From NCBI GenBank assembly GCA_026713745.1, contig JAPONU010000101.1:1-9645 (forward strand): 9,645 nt of DNA. Reading direction: 5' to 3'. Position numbers and translations under genes: made by a program. Every line of letters starts with the position of its first letter. The stretch's first letter is position 1. Positions 5,747 through 9,645 of the stretch are shown here, piece after piece. Origin of the DNA: a bacterium (lineage in GTDB: Bacteria > Actinomycetota > Acidimicrobiia > Acidimicrobiales > CATQHL01). The notes beneath the pieces are model-generated. The model did not search any database. It saw only the letters and a list, made by a program, of their open reading frames with translations, and had not been told where the DNA came from.

Positions 5747-7054
5747 ATGACGCTGCGTGATGCCGTGGCGTGGCTGGACCGCCACGTGAATCTGGAGGCC
5801 ACTGCCGGCAAGGTGCACGGGCTGTCCCTGGACCGGATGCGGGAGCTGGCGGCGGTGCTGGGGGATCCGCAGCGGGACTTCCCCGTGGTGCACGTCACCG
5901 GCACCAACGGCAAGGGTTCCACGGCACACCTCATCAGCCGCCTGTTGGCGGCGCGGGGGTTGTACGCCGGGACCTACACGAGCCCGCATGTCAGCAGCAT
6001 CAACGAACGCATCCAGCTGGCGGGCGCTCCCGTCGGCGACGACGCACTCGCCGAACTGCTGGGCGACGCGCGCCGGGCGATCACGGCCGCAGGGCTCGAG
6101 CCCTCCTGGTTCGAAATCATGACCGGCGCGGCGCTGCGCGGCTTCGCCGACGCGGCGGTGGACGTGGCCGTCGTGGAGGTTGGCAAGCTGGGCCGCTACG
6201 ACGCCACCAATGTCGTCGACGGGGATGTGGCGGTGGTCACGAACGTGGGGGAGGACCACACCGACGGTGGTCCGGGATGGCGGGCGGCTGTGGCGTGGGA
6301 GAAGGCCGGCATCGTCAAGCCCGGCGCGGTGTTGGTGCTGGGGGAGACCGATCCCGCCCTGGGAGAGGTGTTCTGCGAGGCCGGGCCGTCCCGGACGTTG
6401 CTGCGGGACCAGGACTTCGGCTGTGCCCGCAACGATCTGGCTGTCGGGGGCAGGATGCTCGACATCGCCGCAGGCGGGCGCTACGAGGACGTCTTCCTGG
6501 AACTGCACGGCCGGCACCAGGGCGACAACGCCGCGCTCGCGCTGGCCGCCTGCGAGGCGTTCTTCGACGCCCCGCTGCCCGAGGGGGTGGTGCGCGAGGC
6601 GTTCGCCGGGGCGGGGCTGCCGGGACGCCTCGAGGTGGTCGGACGGGCGCCGCTGACCGTGGTCGACGGTGCGCACAACCCGGACGGGGCCTCCGCCGCC
6701 CGCGTCGCGCTCGAGGAGGACTTCGCCGGCGCAGCCCGCACGTTCATGGTCATCGGCATGATGCGTGAGCGCGACCCGCAGCGGATGTTCGCCGAGGTCG
6801 GCGCCGACCGCTGCGAACTGCTCGTCACCACCACCGCACCCTCACCACGCGGCATCCCGGCCACCGAACTGGCCCGGATTGCAAGCGAGGCGGGCATCCG
6901 CTGCGAGGCCGTGGACGATCCCGCCGCTGCGGTCCGCCATGGGAGGGCGCAGGCAGCCGAGGGCGACCTGGTCTTCGTGTCGGGCTCGCTGTATGTGGCG
7001 GGCGCGGCCCGCAGCGCCGAGTCCATCGAGTCGGCCACCACCTGGAGCTTCTGA
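5747..7054 (+). CDS. folC: Bifunctional folylpolyglutamate synthase / dihydrofolate synthase
   Basis: FolC is a cytosolic Mur-ligase-family enzyme. It adds glutamate to dihydropteroate and then extends the glutamate chain on folates, using ATP through an acyl-phosphate intermediate. The 435-residue protein shows the ATP-binding loop GTNGKGS at 52-58, TSPHV soon after, a VGEDHTD metal/substrate segment, the EKAGIVKPG motif, and VVDGAHNPDGA with His310 in the C-terminal domain. The motif usually written EVGLGGRLDATN appears as EVGKLGRYDATN (144-155), with a Lys where Gly or Leu is common. Start ATG 5747 has no evident Shine-Dalgarno sequence, so the start is the least certain part. It lies 81 nt after clpX, without the valS gene that separates these two genes in mycobacteria, and 115 nt before ndk. 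Dihydrofolate synthase activity is inferred from the family. Confidence 0.93.
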   Translation: MTLRDAVAWLDRHVNLEATAGKVHGLSLDRMRELAAVLGDPQRDFPVVHVTGTNGKGSTAHLISRLLAARGLYAGTYTSPHVSSINERIQLAGAPVGDDALAELLGDARRAITAAGLEPSWFEIMTGAALRGFADAAVDVAVVEVGKLGRYDATNVVDGDVAVVTNVGEDHTDGGPGWRAAVAWEKAGIVKPGAVLVLGETDPALGEVFCEAGPSRTLLRDQDFGCARNDLAVGGRMLDIAAGGRYEDVFLELHGRHQGDNAALALAACEAFFDAPLPEGVVREAFAGAGLPGRLEVVGRAPLTVVDGAHNPDGASAARVALEEDFAGAARTFMVIGMMRERDPQRMFAEVGADRCELLVTTTAPSPRGIPATELARIASEAGIRCEAVDDPAAAVRHGRAQAAEGDLVFVSGSLYVAGAARSAESIESATTWSF

Positions 7055-7114
7055 AGCCGCCGCGGGACCGTCGGCCGGCCCGAGGCGGAGACCCGGCACG
7101 GCGAGCGGCGCAGA

Positions 7115-7120
7115 TAGCCT
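7115..7120 (+). promoter_or_regulatory. Possible -10 element of the ndk-hisS-aspS genes (TAGCCT)
   Basis: TAGCCT in the folC-ndk gap would start transcription around 7127, giving a leader of about 43 nt before the ndk ATG. The nonamer TAGCCTGAT is also found before the tRNA-Gly gene at the spacing expected of a -10 element, which adds some weight. No -35 element is evident. Confidence 0.4.
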
Positions 7121-7158
7121 GATTTCGGATCCCCGGGCGGGATACCTCGGAGCGAATC

Positions 7159-7162
7159 GGAG
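7159..7162 (+). promoter_or_regulatory. Ribosome binding site of ndk (GGAG)
   Basis: GGAG lies 7 nt before ATG 7170 and selects this start within a frame that is open far upstream into folC. Confidence 0.6.
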
Positions 7163-7169
7163 CGGAACG

Positions 7170-7583
7170 ATGGGTGCAACGCTGGTCCTGTGCAAGCCGG
7201 ACGCCGTCGAACGCGGCCTGGTGGGCGAGATCCTGGGTCGATTCGAGCGTAAGGGGTTGCGGATCGCCGCGGCCCGACTCCTGCAGATCGATGCCGACTT
7301 GGCGGCGCGCCACTACGCCGAGCACGTCGAGAAGCCCTTCTACCCCGAGTTGCGTGACTTCATCGGCCGCTCGCCGACGCTGGCCCTGGTGCTGGAGGGA
7401 CCCGAGGACACCTACGCCATCGTGCGCACCCTGATGGGCCCGACGAACCCGGCGGCCGCGGCCCCGGGGACGATCCGCGGTGATCTTGGGCTGGAGGTCA
7501 CCGAGAACCTCGTGCACGGCAGCGACAGCGAGGCCTCCGCCGCGCGGGAGATCGCCCTGTTCTTCGGTGACCTCGAAATCTGA
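7170..7583 (+). CDS. ndk: Nucleoside diphosphate kinase
   Basis: The enzyme transfers the terminal phosphate of ATP to other nucleoside diphosphates through a phosphohistidine, balancing the NTP and dNTP pools. The 137-residue product has the usual length. The N-terminus TLVLCKPDAVERGLVGEI contains the conserved Lys9 and the KPDAV box. GPTNPAAAAPGTIRGD (90-105) is the nucleotide-binding stretch, and the catalytic His116 sits in NLVHGSDS. The ATG at 7170 is the only start that gives a family-length protein and has GGAG 7 nt ahead. The gene is 115 nt after folC and only 4 nt before hisS, so it probably leads an ndk-hisS-aspS transcript. Confidence 0.97.
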   Translation: MGATLVLCKPDAVERGLVGEILGRFERKGLRIAAARLLQIDADLAARHYAEHVEKPFYPELRDFIGRSPTLALVLEGPEDTYAIVRTLMGPTNPAAAAPGTIRGDLGLEVTENLVHGSDSEASAAREIALFFGDLEI

Positions 7584-7587
7584 GTCT

Positions 7588-8886
7588 GTGTCACTGCAGG
7601 CGCCGCGGGGCACACGCGACATCCTGGCGCCGGACTCGGCGAGGCTGCGCGCCCTGGTGGAGGCGTTCGCCTCGGCGGCCGAACTGGCGGGATACGGCCA
7701 GGTCGTCTCGCCGATGTTCGAGCTGATCGAGGTGTTCCGGCGTGTGGGTGAGGCCACCGACATTGTCTCCAAGGAGATGTACCAGTTCCGGGATCCCGGC
7801 GACCGGCACCTGGCGTTGCGTCCCGAGTTGACCGCCTCGCTGGCCCGCGCCTTCGTGCAGCACCGCCCGACCCTGCCCTGGAAGGCGTGGTACGAGGGTC
7901 CGCAGTTCCGCTACGAGAAGCCCCAGGCCGGCCGCTTCCGGCAGTTCAACCAGGTGGGCGCGGAGCTGTTCGGCAGCGACGACCCGCAGGCCGACGTGGA
8001 GGTGATCGCCCTGGCGTGGCGGTTCTGCACCGGCCTCGGTCTCCGGAAGTTGCGCCTGGCGGTGAACTCCCTGGGTGATCGCGCCGACCGGGAGGCCTAC
8101 CTTGCGGCGCTGGCCGCCTACTTCGAGGGGCGATCGGCAGAACTGTCGGCGCAGGGTCGGGAGACGCTGGGCCGCAACCCGCTACGCCTGCTGGACTCGA
8201 AACGTCCCGAGGATCGGGCCGTCGTGGCGAGCGCCCCGGTCATCGACGACTACTGGAGTGAGGCCGCCGCTGCGCACTTCGGGGCCGTGCTGGCGGGGCT
8301 GGAGGCGCTGGGCATCCCCTTCGAACGCAACCAGCGGCTGGTGCGCGGGCTGGACTACTACCGGCGCACCGCCTTCGAACTGGCCTCCGATGCGCTCGAC
8401 GGCGCCCAGGACGCCGTGGGCGGCGGGGGCCGCTACGACGGCCTCGTGGCCGACCTCGGCGGCCCGGACACTCCGGGTGTGGGTTTCGCGCTGGGCGTGG
8501 ATCGTCTGCTGCTCGCCTGCGACGCCGAGGGTGTCTTCCCGGCGCCGTCGGGGGCGGCGGACGTGTTCGTGGTGGACGTCACCGGCGGCGGTGAGGCCAC
8601 GCTGCTGGCCGAGGAGTTGCGCCGGACCGGCGTCCGGGTCCAGCGGGCCTTCGACGGGCGCTCCATGAAGGCGCAGATGAAGGCGGCCGACCGCTCAGGG
8701 GCGCGTTGGGCGCTGCTGGTCGGCGACGACGAACTGGCCGATGGTGTGGTTTCGTTGCGCCGGATGCGCGGGCACGAGGCCACAGCTTCGGGCGAGTCGA
8801 TCCAGAGGCAGATTCCTCGTGCCGCCGTGGCCGCAGAGGTTGCTCGCCTGGTGGCCGGAAGTACCGGAGATGGGAGCACGCAGTGA
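7588..8886 (+). CDS. hisS: Histidyl-tRNA synthetase
   Basis: This class II synthetase charges tRNA-His with histidine using ATP. The 432-residue product begins SLQAPRGTRDILAPD, the typical HisRS opening. It then shows LRPELTASLAR (77-87), motif 2 FRYEKPQAGRFRQFNQ (107-122), the histidine-binding box LVRGLDYYRRT (251-261), a GGGGRYDGL segment, and motif 3 GVGFALGVDRLLL (297-309). A C-terminal anticodon-binding domain follows. The frame is open upstream into ndk, but GTG 7588 gives the correct N-terminus and lies 4 nt after the ndk stop. No strong ribosome binding site precedes it, so translation is probably coupled to ndk. HisZ, the non-charging paralogue in histidine biosynthesis, is unlikely because the tRNA-synthetase motifs and the C-terminal domain are complete. 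Confidence 0.97.
   Translation: MSLQAPRGTRDILAPDSARLRALVEAFASAAELAGYGQVVSPMFELIEVFRRVGEATDIVSKEMYQFRDPGDRHLALRPELTASLARAFVQHRPTLPWKAWYEGPQFRYEKPQAGRFRQFNQVGAELFGSDDPQADVEVIALAWRFCTGLGLRKLRLAVNSLGDRADREAYLAALAAYFEGRSAELSAQGRETLGRNPLRLLDSKRPEDRAVVASAPVIDDYWSEAAAAHFGAVLAGLEALGIPFERNQRLVRGLDYYRRTAFELASDALDGAQDAVGGGGRYDGLVADLGGPDTPGVGFALGVDRLLLACDAEGVFPAPSGAADVFVVDVTGGGEATLLAEELRRTGVRVQRAFDGRSMKAQMKAADRSGARWALLVGDDELADGVVSLRRMRGHEATASGESIQRQIPRAAVAAEVARLVAGSTGDGSTQ
8872..8876 (+). promoter_or_regulatory. Ribosome binding site of aspS (GGGAG)
   Basis: GGGAG inside the end of hisS lies 6 nt before GTG 8883. A second weaker site, GAGG at 8889-8892, would serve the alternative ATG at 8901. Confidence 0.5.
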
Positions 8887-9645
8887 GCGAGGCGACAGGT
8901 ATGCGGACCCGCTATTGCGGCGAACTCGGCGCCGCCGACGTGGGAAGTTCTGTCGTCGTCTGCGGCTGGGTGGACCGGCGGCGCACCCACGGTGAGAACC
9001 TTGCCTTCCTGGACGTGCGCGACCACACGGGCATCGTGCAGTGCGTCATCGACGAGCGCGTCGACGCCCGCAGCGAGTACGTCGTGCGCATCACCGGCGT
9101 CGTGCGGGAGCGGCCCGAGGGCACCGCCAACCCGGCGCTGCCCACCGGCGAGGTGGAGATCGGCGACTGCGCCACCGAGATCTTGAAGCGGGCCGAGCCG
9201 ATGCCGATCCCGCTGCACGGCGACGTGGACGAGAACCTGCGCCTGCGCTACCGCTACCTGGACCTGCGACGCGAGCGCATGCAACACAACCTGCGGACCC
9301 GGGCGAGGGTCAACTCCGCCATCCGCCAGGCGATGGACGCGCAGGGATTCATCGAGATCGAGACCCCGATGCTGGTTGCCTCCACCCCCGAGGGGGCCCG
9401 GGACTTCGTGGTGCCCTCCCGGCTGCATCCGGGCAACTTCTACGCCTTGCCGCAGAGCCCGCAGCTCTTCAAGCAGCTGTGCATGGTGGGTGGCCTCGAT
9501 CGCTACTACCAGATCGCCCGCTGCCTGCGCGACGAGGACCTGCGGGCCGACCGGCAGTTCGAGTTCATGCAACTCGACGCCGAAGCCGCCTTCGTCGGCG
9601 CCGAGGAGGTAATCGACTTCATCACCACGGCGGTCAGCCACACCG
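8883..9645 (+). CDS. aspS: Aspartyl-tRNA synthetase, 5' part (cut by window edge)
   Basis: This class II synthetase charges tRNA-Asp. 254 codons are visible with no stop; the full protein should be near 580-600 residues, so the insertion domain and motif 3 are outside. The N-terminal OB-fold anticodon-binding domain (about residues 8-110) includes CGWVDRRRTHGEN. It leads to RYRYLDLRR, motif 1 around GFIEIETPML, TPEGARDF, FYALPQSPQLFKQ (PQSPQ from 190) and motif 2 RDEDLRADRQ (216-225). GTG 8883 overlaps the hisS stop as GTGA and has GGGAG ahead. The alternative ATG 8901 would give MRTRYCGEL, matching the E. coli N-terminus exactly in register, so either may be the true start. His36 and Gly80 are residues associated with non-discriminating AspRS, which also charges tRNA-Asn. 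The loop after GIVQ is about eight residues shorter than in E. coli. Confidence 0.96.
   Translation, partial: MSEATGMRTRYCGELGAADVGSSVVVCGWVDRRRTHGENLAFLDVRDHTGIVQCVIDERVDARSEYVVRITGVVRERPEGTANPALPTGEVEIGDCATEILKRAEPMPIPLHGDVDENLRLRYRYLDLRRERMQHNLRTRARVNSAIRQAMDAQGFIEIETPMLVASTPEGARDFVVPSRLHPGNFYALPQSPQLFKQLCMVGGLDRYYQIARCLRDEDLRADRQFEFMQLDAEAAFVGAEEVIDFITTAVSHT

Noticed and set aside
5021..6676. Minus-strand frame of 551 codons
   Set aside because: It lies opposite clpX and folC, both certain genes, and has the Arg/His/Gly-rich composition of a GC-rich antisense shadow.
6765..7169. Longer ndk start inside folC
   Set aside because: It would add about 135 unrelated residues to a protein that is full length from ATG 7170.
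7480..7587. Longer hisS start inside ndk
   Set aside because: The additional residues are ndk in another frame; GTG 7588 gives the usual HisRS N-terminus.

Overview
The window is about 9.6 kb of GC-rich DNA with gene content of a high-GC actinobacterium. Four things point there: a DUF222/HNH (13E12-type) nuclease gene, the tig-clpP-clpX order, many GTG/TTG starts, and -10-like hexamers of the TANNNT type placed right before start codons. There is only one clpP between tig and clpX, where Actinomycetia such as Mycobacterium usually carry clpP1-clpP2, and folC follows clpX directly with no valS between them. A lineage outside Actinomycetia, for example Acidimicrobiia, is therefore more likely. 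This assignment is inference from gene order and protein signatures, not a database result.

Left part (1-1802) looks like an accessory, decaying region. It opens with the 3' part of a DUF222/HNH endonuclease gene ending at 466. The end of that gene, stop codon included, is the start of a ~92-bp unit that is tandemly repeated downstream: two full copies, one partial copy and one degenerate remnant, 444-723. On the opposite strand lies a major-facilitator transporter gene (1802 down to 722) that is broken in two ways. A frameshift lies near 1300, and its 3' end is lost after about eight predicted membrane segments, right where the repeat array ends.

A tRNA-Gly(TCC) gene on the minus strand (1924-1854) separates this region from the conserved part.

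Right part (2039-9645) is a run of plus-strand housekeeping genes. It starts with a protein-quality-control cluster: trigger factor (tig), ClpP peptidase and ClpX unfoldase. Nascent chains are received at the ribosome by trigger factor, and ClpXP degrades what ClpX unfolds. Next come folC (folylpolyglutamate/dihydrofolate synthase), ndk (nucleoside diphosphate kinase), hisS and aspS (histidyl- and aspartyl-tRNA synthetases). ndk-hisS-aspS are packed tightly (4-nt gap, then a GTGA overlap) and probably co-transcribed. aspS runs off the right edge.

I see no clearly new biological system. The most unusual items are the tandem repeat built from the 3' end of the HNH gene, the doubly damaged transporter beside it, a trigger factor with a degenerate prolyl-isomerase site and a long acidic-then-basic tail, a lone ClpP with a ClpP2-like active-site region, and signs that AspRS may be non-discriminating.
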